33,660 nt of DNA. Origin: an uncultured Solobacterium sp. Its GTDB lineage: Bacteria > Bacillota_I > Bacilli_A > Erysipelotrichales > Erysipelotrichaceae. Location of the stretch: positions 1-33,660 of the forward strand of contig CALHUY010000081.1 of NCBI GenBank assembly GCA_938039295.1, in the 5' to 3' direction. The notes beneath the pieces are model-generated. The model was not told where the DNA came from. It saw nothing but the letters and a program-made list of their open reading frames with translations, and made no database searches. Shown here in pieces: positions 9,037 to 16,668 of the stretch (positions within the stretch are counted from its first letter, which is position 1; every line of letters starts with the position of its first letter). A program made the translations under genes and the position numbers.

Positions 9037-9405
9037 TTACTTGAATTCAACAGTTGCACCAGCATCTGTGAGCTTCTTCTTGAGTTCTTCAGCTTCTTCA
9101 GCAGCAACGTTTTCCTTGATTGTTGCAGGAGCTCCATCAACGAGCTTCTTAGCATCAACAAGTCCAAGACCTGTGATTTCACGAACAACCTTAATAACGC
9201 CTACCTTAGAGTCACCAGCGGATGCTAATACAACATTAACTGTTGTAGGAGCTGCAGCAGCTTCTGTTGGAGCAGCAGCAACTGCTACTGGAGCAGCAGC
9301 AGAAACGCCGTACTTCTCTTCAATAGCCTTTACGAGTTCATTTAGTTCAAGAATTGTAGCTTCATCAAGATATGCTAGGATATCTTCCTGTGTTAACTTT
9401 GCCAT
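9037..9405 (-). CDS. rplL: 50S ribosomal protein L7/L12
   Basis: 122 aa stalk protein of the large subunit that recruits translation GTPases. The N-terminal dimerisation helix (LTQEDILAYLDEATILELNE) is followed by an Ala-rich hinge (residues ~35-57) and the C-terminal domain with GLGLVDAKKLVDGAP. Length is normal. The ATG at 9405 follows AGAGGAG. It is separated from rplJ by 29 bases and shares its promoter and leader. The Ala-rich hinge creates a spurious open frame on the opposite strand. Confidence 0.98.
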   Translation of the reverse strand: MAKLTQEDILAYLDEATILELNELVKAIEEKYGVSAAAPVAVAAAPTEAAAAPTTVNVVLASAGDSKVGVIKVVREITGLGLVDAKKLVDGAPATIKENVAAEEAEELKKKLTDAGATVEFK

Positions 9406-9434
9406 GGATTAATTTCTCCTCTTCTATTTCTTTC

Positions 9435-9980
9435 TTAGGCAGCTGCCTCAGCAGCTTCTTTTACTTCTTCAGCAACCGGAGCAGCTCCGTTAGCTGGCTT
9501 TGCTTCAGCAACAGCATTCACAGCACGTGCGAATGAAGATACTGGAGCGTTTAATACAGATAGCAACATGCTGAGCATGCCTTCTCTGTTTGGTAATGCA
9601 GAGAGTTCATTTACTGTGTTGAGGTCAACAACCTTGCCTTCAACAATACCACCCTTAAGAACTAATGCCTTGTGCTTCTTAGCAAACTTAGCCATTACAC
9701 GAGCAGCACCAGTTTCATCTCCACCGAATGCCAATGCGTTAGGACCTGTTAAGCAATCCTTAAGATCGCCAAATCCTGCATCGTCAGCAGCCTTACTAGC
9801 TAAAGTGTTCTTATAAACCTTAAGTTCAACACCTTCAGCACGTAATGCTCTACGGAGTTCTGTAACCTCAGCAACTGAGAGGCCACGGTACTCGGCAACG
9901 ATAGTTGATGAAGAGTTAGTGAATTTTTCCTTAATTTCGGAAACGACACCCTGCTTAGACTCTAATACAGTCTGATTCAT
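9435..9980 (-). CDS. rplJ: 50S ribosomal protein L10
   Basis: 181 aa. It anchors L7/L12 dimers to the 23S rRNA stalk base. Family blocks VAEYRGLSVAEVTELRRALR and the GPNALAFG/KFAKKHKALVLKGG segment are present. The C-terminal helix that binds L12 ends in an extra Ala/Glu-rich tail (EEVKEAAEAAA), making it slightly longer than the usual 165-175 aa. The start ATG follows AGGAAGGTG. The upstream L10 leader indicates autoregulation by L10 or the L10(L12)4 complex. Confidence 0.97.
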   Translation of the reverse strand: MNQTVLESKQGVVSEIKEKFTNSSSTIVAEYRGLSVAEVTELRRALRAEGVELKVYKNTLASKAADDAGFGDLKDCLTGPNALAFGGDETGAARVMAKFAKKHKALVLKGGIVEGKVVDLNTVNELSALPNREGMLSMLLSVLNAPVSSFARAVNAVAEAKPANGAAPVAEEVKEAAEAAA

Positions 9981-10018
9981 ACTTCACCTTCCTATTCTCT
10001 GTTATCGAATACACATTT

Positions 10019-10130
10019 AGAAAGAAAGCCCTCGCAGACAGCGAGAGCAAAAGTACATTGATATGAACTTTCATCTACCTCGGTAACCTTATTAAGCATA
10101 CGCCGTTACTGTCTGTGGTATTTGATAACG
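10019..10130 (-). ncRNA. L10 (rplJL) leader RNA with intrinsic terminator
   Basis: Minus strand, upstream of rplJ. The conserved L10-leader blocks CCACAGACAGTAACGG and CTTAATAAGGTTACCGAGGT are present, with GTAAC and GTTAC able to pair around the intervening loop. Downstream a hairpin GCTCTCGC / GCGAGGGC (10048-10028) runs into TTTCTTTCT, an attenuator terminator before the rplJ start. This is the known architecture in which L10 binding to its leader lowers rplJL expression. Confidence 0.9.
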
Positions 10131-10135
10131 ATGAT

Positions 10136-10163
10136 ATGATACCACGCATTCTCAGATTGTCAA
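10136..10163 (-). promoter_or_regulatory. rplJL promoter
   Basis: Minus strand: -35 TTGACA (10163-10158), 16-bp spacer, -10 TATCAT (10141-10136), directly upstream of the L10 leader. The 356-base gap 9981-10336 therefore holds the rplJ leader, this promoter, a possible gene fragment (10210-10299) and the promoter of the divergent HD-domain gene. Confidence 0.72.
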
Positions 10164-10209
10164 GTTCCATCTACATTATTATTTCCATAGTCTTTCTAGC
10201 AAACTATCA

Positions 10210-10299
10210 TTAAAGTTTCAACTCTTGTCCGATAAAGAAATATACACCAAAACCTATGATGGTATATACTAAGAATGATGTTTTTTGAGTTACTAGATT
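10210..10299 (-). pseudogene. possible C-terminal remnant of a membrane protein
   Basis: A stop-bounded minus-strand frame without a start codon reads, near its end, SFLVYTIIGFGVYFFIGQEL then K-L-stop. It is one clean hydrophobic helix followed by a charged tail, the look of a last transmembrane segment. There is no start codon or ribosome site, and the frame is only 29 codons, so chance is a real alternative. The family is not recognised. Confidence 0.22.
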
Positions 10300-10314
10300 T
10301 TACTTACCAATATA
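10285..10314 (+). promoter_or_regulatory. candidate promoter of the HD-domain gene
   Basis: Plus strand: TTGAGT (10285-10290), 18-bp spacer, AATATA (10309-10314), overlapping TATAAA at 10311. The match is moderate. It precedes an AGAAGGA ribosome site and the ATG at 10337. Confidence 0.4.
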
Positions 10315-10336
10315 AATTTCAGAAGAAGGACTTACT

Positions 10337-10909
10337 ATGAACCCAAGAGAATACTTAGAGATACTACATATCGCAGAGAGGTTAAAAGATACCCCACGAC
10401 ACTGCACAACGAGTAAGAGACGAATCGAGAGTGTCGCAGAACATAGTTGGAGAATTTCCCTTATGGCCTTTCTTTTGAAGGATGAATTCCCTAATGCAGA
10501 TATTGATAAAGTAATCAGTATGTGTTTAATTCATGATCTAGGCGAGTGTTTTACCGGTGATATTCCAACGTTTATCAAAACAGATCATGACCGTAATATT
10601 GAAGATTCATTATTATTGCAATGGGTAAATACTCTCCCTGAAAACATTTCTACACGAATGACAGAACTGTATAGTGAAATGGACAAGCAAGAGACCCTAG
10701 AGTCTAAAATATACAAAGCCTTAGATAAGTTAGAAGCAGTCATCCAGCATAATGAATCACCGATTGATACATGGTCCGAGAATGAGTATGAACTTAATCA
10801 AACCTATGCCTTTAATGTTGTACAATTCTCTTCATGGCTAACTTCGCTTAGAAAAGAGATACTTTCAGATACACTGGCTAAAATTGATTCTGAAATGAAA
10901 GAATCTTGA
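10337..10909 (+). CDS. HD-domain phosphohydrolase, YfbR/HDDC2-like
   Basis: 190 aa cytosolic protein. The metal-binding HD signature is complete: H36 in SVAEHSWR, H66-D67 in CLIHDLGE and D130 in KALDKLEA. SVAEHSW plus HDLGECFTGDIP is the pattern of the YfbR/HDDC2 branch, whose studied members are 5'-deoxynucleotidases. The nucleotide substrate here is inferred only. The ATG at 10337 follows AGAAGGA. It is transcribed alone on the plus strand, divergent from rplJ and convergent with the PTS operon. It ends in a strong bidirectional hairpin. It marks the left edge of the accessory block inserted between rplA and rplJ. Confidence 0.82.
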   Translation: MNPREYLEILHIAERLKDTPRHCTTSKRRIESVAEHSWRISLMAFLLKDEFPNADIDKVISMCLIHDLGECFTGDIPTFIKTDHDRNIEDSLLLQWVNTLPENISTRMTELYSEMDKQETLESKIYKALDKLEAVIQHNESPIDTWSENEYELNQTYAFNVVQFSSWLTSLRKEILSDTLAKIDSEMKES

Positions 10910-10942
10910 TTTTAATTCCTAGAGTTTATTTCAGATATTCAC

Positions 10943-10980
10943 AAAACACTTTAGAGCTAAATGAATCTAAAGTGTTTTTA
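10943..10980 (+). terminator. terminator of the HD-domain gene
   Basis: AAAACACTTTAGA, 10-base loop, TCTAAAGTGTTTT, then TTA: a 13-bp perfect stem with T-run 33 bases after the stop. The A-tract before the stem means it could also work for minus-strand transcripts. Confidence 0.9.
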
Positions 10981-10997
10981 TATCTATTTTCAAAGAA

Positions 10998-11027
10998 GCA
11001 TCTAATTCATTTATATGAACTAGATGC
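10998..11027 (-). terminator. second hairpin downstream of the PTS operon
   Basis: Minus strand: GCATCTAGTTCA, 6-base loop, TGAATTAGATGC (one mismatch), followed by TTCTTT. It is a probable back-up terminator. Confidence 0.55.
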
Positions 11028-11045
11028 CAGCCAAACTTAAAATAC

Positions 11046-11075
11046 TAAAGGATGTGACCTATATCACATCCTTTA
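11046..11075 (-). terminator. hairpin downstream of the PTS EIIC gene
   Basis: TAAAGGATGTGA, 6-base loop, TCACATCCTTTA: a perfect 12-bp stem 28 bases after the EIIC stop. No long T-run follows on the minus strand, so it may act as a 3' stabiliser as much as a terminator. Confidence 0.6.
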
Positions 11076-11102
11076 TTGCATAATTGCGGTTATGCTTTTT
11101 GA

Positions 11103-12182
11103 TTATTTATTGCCTTCAGCTAATTCTTCTTCTGTTAATGGTTTCTTTGTGACTGCCAAGATTGCCACGATGATAAGTGCACCAATTAACATATCGACCA
11201 CATACCAAACCTGTCCTTCAATGACACCGGTAATCGCAACAATACCACCGAATGCAACAACAGAGGATACACCGTGTACCATACCTAATGCACCAGCGAT
11301 TGCTGTACCGATTGCACATGCAATCCAAGTATGCTTAAAATCCTTACCTGCAAATGGCCAAGCACCTTCTGTAATACCACCTGAGGATAGTAGGAATGCA
11401 GAGATACCTACAGAACGATCTGCCTTTGTATAATGCTTTCTTAAGATGAATGACGCAAGACCCATTCCAAGTGGAGGAATTGCACAGCACATACGGAATA
11501 CACCGTTAGGTCCATAGATTCCTTCAGCCATTAATGCAAGTGTGAATGCTGTAGCAGCCTTTGAACATGGTCCACCAAAGTCAGCAGCCGCAAGTAAACC
11601 AATACCAAGTCCTAATAGAACTGCATTAGTTCCACTTAAGCCATTCATGACATCAACGATAACTTGCACAAATGCGTTGATAGGTCCTGTTAATACATAG
11701 ATGTAGAAAATACCGATAACAAATGTTGTTAATAGAGGAATAAAGAATGTAGGCATCATTGGTTTCAAGGAATCGATAACCTTCCAAGTCTTCATCCACT
11801 TAACGAAGTAACCTACAATAAAGCCTAATAGTAACGCACCAATAAATCCTGTAGATAATTGATCTTTTCCGATAGGATTATTTGCAACATAACCCATAAT
11901 CAAACCTGGAGCTAATGCAGGTTTACCGGCAATAGCGTATGCGATGTATCCACAGATAACCGGAACCATCATGGAGAAGCCCGCAATACCTAAGCTATAT
12001 ACATTTTTCCAGAATTGGTTACTTGGAATGATTGCACCATTCTCAATATGACCTGTAAATAATGTAAATGAGAATAACATACCACCAGCGATAATAACTG
12101 GTAAGAAATAAGAGATACCTGTATTAAATGCTTTAAATAAACTACGTCCAGTTTCTTTCAACTTATTATTCATCTCACTCAT
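11103..12182 (-). CDS. PTS fructose-family permease, EIIC component
   Basis: 359 aa integral membrane sugar channel of a fructose/mannitol-superfamily phosphotransferase system. Many hydrophobic helices run from ~20 (YFLPVIIAGGMLFSFTLF) to the C-terminus. The conserved substrate-loop region appears as FGGPCSKAATAFT, where family members often have GGPVNKAA. I place the start at the ATG of MSEMNNK (12182): it overlaps the EIIB stop and lies 9 bases after GGAGG, whereas the upstream ATG would put nine extra codons inside EIIB. No sugar-metabolising enzyme lies in the locus, so the transported sugar is not determined. Confidence 0.9.
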   Translation of the reverse strand: MSEMNNKLKETGRSLFKAFNTGISYFLPVIIAGGMLFSFTLFTGHIENGAIIPSNQFWKNVYSLGIAGFSMMVPVICGYIAYAIAGKPALAPGLIMGYVANNPIGKDQLSTGFIGALLLGFIVGYFVKWMKTWKVIDSLKPMMPTFFIPLLTTFVIGIFYIYVLTGPINAFVQVIVDVMNGLSGTNAVLLGLGIGLLAAADFGGPCSKAATAFTLALMAEGIYGPNGVFRMCCAIPPLGMGLASFILRKHYTKADRSVGISAFLLSSGGITEGAWPFAGKDFKHTWIACAIGTAIAGALGMVHGVSSVVAFGGIVAITGVIEGQVWYVVDMLIGALIIVAILAVTKKPLTEEELAEGNK

Positions 12183-12498
12183 TTGCCAAAGCCTCCGCTC
12201 TATCAATTAATTTCTTGATGTCTTTGATTGCTTGTGTTGGATCAACTTCGATAACTTTACCTGCGTCACGCTTTTCTTCAAAACGTTCATCGCCTTCGAT
12301 GCCGATAGCGATTGCTAGTACAACAACATCAGCCGCATCGATTTCGTCTTGTTCCAACTCATTATTGATACCCATACCACCTTGTGTTTCAACCTTGCAG
12401 TCAATGCCTCTCTTCTTGCATTCCTGCTCGATTGCTTCTTGTGTCATGTACGTATGCGCAATACCCGCTGTACATGCACTTACTGCTACTAGTTTCAT
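12175..12498 (-). CDS. PTS fructose-family EIIB component
   Basis: 107 aa cytosolic phosphocarrier. The active-site loop is SACTAGIAHTYMT with phospho-acceptor Cys9; the fructose-type EIIB loop is usually CPTGIAHT, so Pro is replaced by Thr-Ala here. It accepts phosphate from EIIA and passes it to the sugar bound by EIIC. The ATG overlaps the EIIA stop by four bases (ATGA), with GGAGATGG upstream, and its own stop overlaps the EIIC start, so the three are translationally coupled. A separate polypeptide for each domain is typical of the FrwABC/fructose-like class. Confidence 0.92.
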   Translation of the reverse strand: MKLVAVSACTAGIAHTYMTQEAIEQECKKRGIDCKVETQGGMGINNELEQDEIDAADVVVLAIAIGIEGDERFEEKRDAGKVIEVDPTQAIKDIKKLIDRAEALANE

Positions 12499-12950
12499 GC
12501 TTCCATCTCCTTTTCAATTGATTTCAAAAGTTCGTAAGACTCATCAGGGCTCTTTGTATTTAAGAATTTCTCACGAAAATCTTCATGCATTAAATTCTTA
12601 CTGAGCTCTGCTAGAATCTTCAAATGTTGCGTAGAACCTTTATCAGCAGGTACACCAATCATCATCATGTGATCTACCCTGTCTTCGCCATCTTCATTTG
12701 CCCATGCGCATCCATTCAAGAATTTTACATAGATAACAAATGCATGATTGACCGCAGCCGAGATTGCATGTGGGATTGCAATACCATAACCGATATAGGT
12801 TGCGATTACGTTTTCACGGTCAATAACAGCCTTAGCATACTCATCGTAATTATTTACAAATTCATTTGGTAAATGTGCAATCTCTTCAATTGCTTCATAC
12901 TTGTCACGATAAACTTTGTCCGTGAAAATCGTTAATTCTTTTGCAAACAT
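12495..12950 (-). CDS. PTS EIIA component, fructose/mannitol type
   Basis: 151 aa phosphocarrier. The phosphorylated histidine is H61 in GIAIPHAISAAVNHA, the PTS_EIIA type-2 signature. It takes phosphate from HPr, which is not encoded here, and hands it to EIIB. The ATG at 12950 follows a near-perfect AAAGGAGG. It is the first structural gene of the PTS operon, 88 bases downstream of the PRD regulator on the same strand. That gap holds a possible promoter, so the permease can be expressed separately from its regulator. Confidence 0.92.
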   Translation of the reverse strand: MFAKELTIFTDKVYRDKYEAIEEIAHLPNEFVNNYDEYAKAVIDRENVIATYIGYGIAIPHAISAAVNHAFVIYVKFLNGCAWANEDGEDRVDHMMMIGVPADKGSTQHLKILAELSKNLMHEDFREKFLNTKSPDESYELLKSIEKEMEA

Positions 12951-12992
12951 TTTTTCCTCCTTTCGCCTGTATCTATATTGTCCATCTAGCAG

Positions 12993-13020
12993 AACATACA
13001 GAACAGTTCACTTTTTTCAA
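12993..13020 (-). promoter_or_regulatory. candidate promoter of the PTS structural genes
   Basis: Minus strand: TTGAAA (13020-13015), 16-bp spacer, TATGTT (12998-12993), between the regulator stop and EIIA. Just downstream is GGACAATATA, close to one half of the inverted repeat upstream of the regulator (AGACAATA). The promoter is moderate and the operator half-site is weak. Confidence 0.4.
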
Positions 13021-13038
13021 TTTAGAAATGGAAATTCA

Positions 13039-14943
13039 TTATACGGATTCTTCTTCAATCTTCAGAACAATCTCATGTAGTTTATCAAAGCTTTGTGTAC
13101 GAATTAGTTCCTTTGTATATTCATCAGAACTTACAATCTGACTGAGTACTTTATAGAATGCAGGCATGGTATCATCGCCCTTCTCCTTCATAGATAAAAG
13201 GAAGATGATTTGTACGGTATCCTTATCCCATTGGATTGGTTTTTGTAAGATACCAATCTCAACAAAGCTTTCCTTACCCATTGGGTGGATTGGGTGTGGT
13301 ATCGCAACCATATTCCCAAATGCAGTTGCTCCAACACTTTCTCTTTCAAGCACAGCTTCCTCAAAGTCATTTGAGATATCCACTTTCTTCTGTGCTTGCA
13401 TGCATAAGAAATGGATAACTTCCTCTTTATCGTTATATGCTAAATCCCCAAAGAACATATCCTCACGGAAGTAATTAAAGATTTGTAAGTCTCGTGTCTT
13501 CTGAATCATCGCATGAACATTTTCAATTGCACTCTTTCCCAGGAAAGCATTCACTTCAATAACTGGTATATTTAATTTTTCTTCAATTGGTACAGTTGTC
13601 AGAATGTAATCAATTCCATCAAGATTCTGATTATGCAAAGTATTTAAACTCGCTGTTCCGACAACAACTAGATTCTTTCCAAACTTTTCTTCAATCTGAT
13701 AACGCAATAACTCAGAACTTGCCCTTCCACTTCCACAGACAATTAACACCTTTTCTTTTGTTTGCTTCTCACGTTTCTTTTCTAGCGCAACATTAAAATG
13801 TAACGCAATGTACGCAATCTCATCTTTGCAGATACTTCGGTTATACATTTTCTTTAATACACCACAGGCAACAGTAGCCATTGAGTATGCAAGCACAAAA
13901 TGCTCTCGAATCTGATTTGCTAGCGGATTATAACTTGCGATGTGATTCTGTAATCTAACTTTAAACGGTATGACATGAAGAGATAATAATGTTGCAAGTT
14001 CAAAGTCATACCGCAAATCAATGCGGAAGGTTTCATTGACTGCTTCTAACATTGCTAAAACAATTTCAAATGTTTCTTCATCCACAACAGAACTACTTTG
14101 TTGTCCATTATTAAGCCGGATAATCTTCTTACTCGTCAAATGCATTAGCACGTAATACACTTCACTATCCGGAAACTTCACATTAAATTCTTTTTCAATA
14201 TTCTGGATAATAGCTTTGGTCATCGCAAGATCACTATCATCTTCCATCTGCTTTTCTGTTTCTTTACCAAGATGAATCACTTTGCCATCTAGGATGCGTT
14301 GAATTGCGATATAGATATGGAACGTTAAATTATTTAGTGACAAATCCGAAATCATAAAATTGTATTTCGCAACTTTATCTGTGATAATTTTATGAATGAT
14401 ATCTAATCGATTATTTTCTGGCAGTTGCTGGGTATAGAATGGTTCTTCCATTTGAATTCTAGTAAGACAAAGACGATACTGCTGTTCACTACCAATTGCA
14501 CGCATACCTTGATATGCACGATAGTCTATCTCAATACCAAAATCCGCAAGAATGTTACGTACTGTCTTCATATCATTCTTTAACGTTGCACGACTGATAA
14601 ACATCACATCCGCAAGATCATCCATGCGCACACTTTCATCAGAAGTAAGTAAGGTTTCTATAATCTGACGAATACGATCCTGAGTAGTTAGAACTCTTTC
14701 ACGATTACACTCAATGGACTGTAAATAATCCTCCAACTTTTCTTTATCTTGGATTTCAATTGAAATACCTTTACGTTCTATCTTGATTCTTGCCCCATTA
14801 CACATAAGTACATCATTGAGTGCTTCAACATCATTACGAATTGTTCGAGCAGTCACACCAAAAAGATTCGCAATTTCTCGAATTGATTTACTGCGATCAT
14901 TTTCCTTCACCAATAAGAAAAGCAATCTATCCTGTCTATCCAT
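13039..14943 (-). CDS. PRD-containing PTS-regulated transcription activator (BglG/MtlR/ManR type)
   Basis: 634 aa. An N-terminal DNA-binding HTH is at ~15-45 (IREIANLFGVTARTIRND), with a second HTH-like stretch at ~105-130. Two PRDs carry candidate phospho-histidines H209/H268 and H323/H382. An EIIB-like domain has C403 in VLIVCGSGRAS. A C-terminal EIIA-like domain has H550 in VAIPHPIHPMG. This is the MtlR/LicR/ManR layout: HPr and the cognate EII phosphorylate it according to sugar supply, and the HTH form acts on DNA rather than as an RNA antiterminator. The ATG follows AGAGGG. It is adjacent to its presumed EIIA-EIIB-EIIC targets. Confidence 0.92.
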   Translation of the reverse strand: MDRQDRLLFLLVKENDRSKSIREIANLFGVTARTIRNDVEALNDVLMCNGARIKIERKGISIEIQDKEKLEDYLQSIECNRERVLTTQDRIRQIIETLLTSDESVRMDDLADVMFISRATLKNDMKTVRNILADFGIEIDYRAYQGMRAIGSEQQYRLCLTRIQMEEPFYTQQLPENNRLDIIHKIITDKVAKYNFMISDLSLNNLTFHIYIAIQRILDGKVIHLGKETEKQMEDDSDLAMTKAIIQNIEKEFNVKFPDSEVYYVLMHLTSKKIIRLNNGQQSSSVVDEETFEIVLAMLEAVNETFRIDLRYDFELATLLSLHVIPFKVRLQNHIASYNPLANQIREHFVLAYSMATVACGVLKKMYNRSICKDEIAYIALHFNVALEKKREKQTKEKVLIVCGSGRASSELLRYQIEEKFGKNLVVVGTASLNTLHNQNLDGIDYILTTVPIEEKLNIPVIEVNAFLGKSAIENVHAMIQKTRDLQIFNYFREDMFFGDLAYNDKEEVIHFLCMQAQKKVDISNDFEEAVLERESVGATAFGNMVAIPHPIHPMGKESFVEIGILQKPIQWDKDTVQIIFLLSMKEKGDDTMPAFYKVLSQIVSSDEYTKELIRTQSFDKLHEIVLKIEEESV

Positions 14944-14963
14944 GCTATAAACCCTCTATTCTA

Positions 14964-14992
14964 ATTATACGTATTGTCTAAAAAACCTTCAG
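14964..14992 (-). promoter_or_regulatory. candidate promoter of the PRD regulator
   Basis: Minus strand: a perfect -10 TATAAT (14969-14964) with a poor -35 (CTGAAG, 14992-14987) at 17 bp. A weak -35 covered by an inverted repeat is what an activator-dependent or autoregulated promoter looks like. Confidence 0.5.
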
Positions 14993-14998
14993 ACAATA
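14972..14998. promoter_or_regulatory. 8-bp inverted repeat, candidate operator
   Basis: TATTGTCT (14972-14979) and AGACAATA (14991-14998) are a perfect 8-bp inverted repeat. Centres are 19 bp apart, close to two helical turns, as for a dimeric regulator. It spans the -35 region of the PRD regulator and lies between two divergent genes. Confidence 0.5.
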
Positions 14999-15036
14999 TG
15001 TTTCCCGCAAAAATGTGAAATTCATTATCTATAGCG

Positions 15037-15045
15037 TGTTATACT
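15037..15045 (+). promoter_or_regulatory. extended -10 promoter of the proline iminopeptidase gene
   Basis: TGTTATACT is an extended -10 (TG, one base, TATACT at 15040-15045) without a good -35. The expected start point, about 7 bases downstream, falls on or next to the ATG at 15052. Confidence 0.6.
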
Positions 15046-15051
15046 ATGCAT

Positions 15052-15942
15052 ATGAAAATTACAGAAGGCTACATGCCATTTTTAAACTATCAAACCTACT
15101 ACCGTATTGTCGGTGATATTACTAAACCTGCTTTAGTTCTATTACATGGTGGTCCTGGTTCTACACATAACTATTTCGAACTACTTGATTCACTTGCTTG
15201 TGATGATTATTGTCTTGTCATGTATGATCAACTTGGTTGTGGAAATTCCTACGTTGAGGGTCATCCTGAACTTTGGAAGCCAGAAACTTGGGTTAATGAG
15301 TTAATCGCATTACGCAAGCATCTAAACTTAACAAAGGTTCATCTTTTAGGTCAATCCTGGGGTGGTATGCTTGCGCTAGACTATGTATTACATTACAACC
15401 CTACTGGTGTACAGTCTCTCATTTTATCTAGCACTCTATCTTCCGCCTCCCTTTGGGCAAGCGAACAACATCGTATGATTCGTTTCATGTCTGAGACTGA
15501 CCAACGTGCAATAGAGATTGCGGAAAAAACAGGTAATTATGAAAGTGAAGACTACATCACCGCAAATACCCACTTCATGCATGCACATTGTGCAGGTGTA
15601 TACGAGAGTGGTAAAGCACCGGATTGCTTAACACGCCCAAAGAAGAGAGGCAAAGAAGCGTACCTCTATGGTTGGGGACCAAATGAATATACACCAACCG
15701 GAAGCCTTGCAGGTTTTGAAGTAACAGATGAATTAAAACAAATCAATATTCCTACTCTTATTATATCTGGAACTAATGACTTATGCACTCCACTTGTTGC
15801 TAAGACAATGTATGACAATATCAAACATGCAACATGGCACCTATTTCCAAACTGTCGTCACATGGTCTTCGCCGAAGCAACTGATAAATACATCCAATTA
15901 CTACAATCGTGGTTAAAACAAAACGAAAGTGTATCCCGTTAA
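15052..15942 (+). CDS. proline iminopeptidase-like alpha/beta hydrolase (family S33)
   Basis: 296 aa, cytosolic. The oxyanion loop is LLHGGPGSTHNYFE (~30-44). The nucleophile is S102 in GQSWGGM, with Asp243 (GTNDLCTP) and His270 (CRHMVF) completing the triad. MKITEGYMPFLNYQTYYRIVG and HGGPGSTHNYFE resemble lactobacillar PepI, which releases N-terminal proline. The start at 15052 fits that N-terminus; an ATG two codons earlier and one at codon 8 are alternatives. Neither early ATG has a ribosome site, while codon 8 has a weak AAGG upstream. It is a single plus-strand gene ending in a hairpin shared with the convergent lipoprotein gene. Confidence 0.85.
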   Translation: MKITEGYMPFLNYQTYYRIVGDITKPALVLLHGGPGSTHNYFELLDSLACDDYCLVMYDQLGCGNSYVEGHPELWKPETWVNELIALRKHLNLTKVHLLGQSWGGMLALDYVLHYNPTGVQSLILSSTLSSASLWASEQHRMIRFMSETDQRAIEIAEKTGNYESEDYITANTHFMHAHCAGVYESGKAPDCLTRPKKRGKEAYLYGWGPNEYTPTGSLAGFEVTDELKQINIPTLIISGTNDLCTPLVAKTMYDNIKHATWHLFPNCRHMVFAEATDKYIQLLQSWLKQNESVSR

Positions 15943-15961
15943 TTCAGGATACACTTTTATT
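15926..15961. terminator. bidirectional terminator between convergent genes
   Basis: AAAGTGTATCC, 10-base loop containing the peptidase stop codon, GGATACACTTT, then TTATTGTTT. On the minus strand the stem is followed by CGTTTTG. A perfect 11-bp stem serves both the peptidase and the lipoprotein gene ending at 15964. Confidence 0.87.
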
Positions 15962-15963
15962 GT

Positions 15964-16602
15964 TTATTCTAATATCTTCCGATCCTTAATACTGTACATA
16001 ATGAGCTTCTCCCCTTTGGAAAGACTATTGAATTCCATTTCCGAAATTTCCGTTTCAACAAGCATCTCATCTTTCCACTCAAGCAATTTGATACTCACAA
16101 TTTCATGAGTGCTACGCTTATTATCTACATAGACCAGCCCTTTGTGATCCTGTAAAAGTGTAAACCATCCATATGTTTCGGATGTACTCGATTTCAATTC
16201 AGACGGATTATCTGTCTGGAAAACGGCATCCGAGGCAATGCATGTTTGGGTTTTTGGATCATATCCAAAAATCTTGGCCACTCCAATAAATTGAGCATGA
16301 TAGAACTTTTCCACAATCAACTGTGGGATCTCATGATTCAGATACACAATGCCATACATTACATCATCCGAGACTGTATCACCCATACCAAAATCATATA
16401 CATCAATGTTATCTAACAATTCATTGTATGCATGGAGTGCTTCTGTTACCTCTGGAGAAACTGTTTCCTTTGGCTCAGGAGTTTCTTTCTTTTGTTCTGT
16501 AACGGATGTAGATGTTGTTTGTGTACTACGGTTGTTTGAGGCTATGCATGCTGTAAGAAATAGCGTGCCTACACATGCCAAGATTCTACACATTTTCTTC
16601 AT
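15964..16602 (-). CDS. lipoprotein of unknown function
   Basis: 212 aa. A signal peptide with lipobox LTAC places the lipidated cysteine at residue 19, so the protein is anchored on the outer face of the membrane. A Ser/Thr/Glu/Pro-rich linker (~22-45) precedes a mixed alpha/beta domain of about 160 residues with no motif I recognise. The start MKKMCR at 16602 is preferred because GGGGGGAATG lies just upstream; the in-frame ATG five codons earlier overlaps that site. It is third in a run with the M24 peptidase and the anchored protein on the same strand, 66 bases after the latter. Confidence 0.72.
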   Translation of the reverse strand: MKKMCRILACVGTLFLTACIASNNRSTQTTSTSVTEQKKETPEPKETVSPEVTEALHAYNELLDNIDVYDFGMGDTVSDDVMYGIVYLNHEIPQLIVEKFYHAQFIGVAKIFGYDPKTQTCIASDAVFQTDNPSELKSSTSETYGWFTLLQDHKGLVYVDNKRSTHEIVSIKLLEWKDEMLVETEISEMEFNSLSKGEKLIMYSIKDRKILE

Positions 16603-16668
16603 GGTCATTCCCCCCATGTGTAAAAACTATGCAATCACTCTATCAGTTATCAATTGTTATATAATTTT

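Noticed and set aside
9041..9412. 123-aa plus-strand open frame
   Set aside because: Mirror of rplL; the Ala-rich hinge (GCN codons) reads without stops on the other strand.
10240..10275. Imperfect inverted repeat TATACACCA / TGGTATATA as an operator
   Set aside because: It has a mismatch, is AT-rich, and lies within the possible membrane-protein remnant; no promoter elements are positioned around it.
12941..13141. 66-aa plus-strand open frame across the EIIA-regulator gap
   Set aside because: It overlaps both flanking coding regions in antisense and has no ribosome site or family resemblance.
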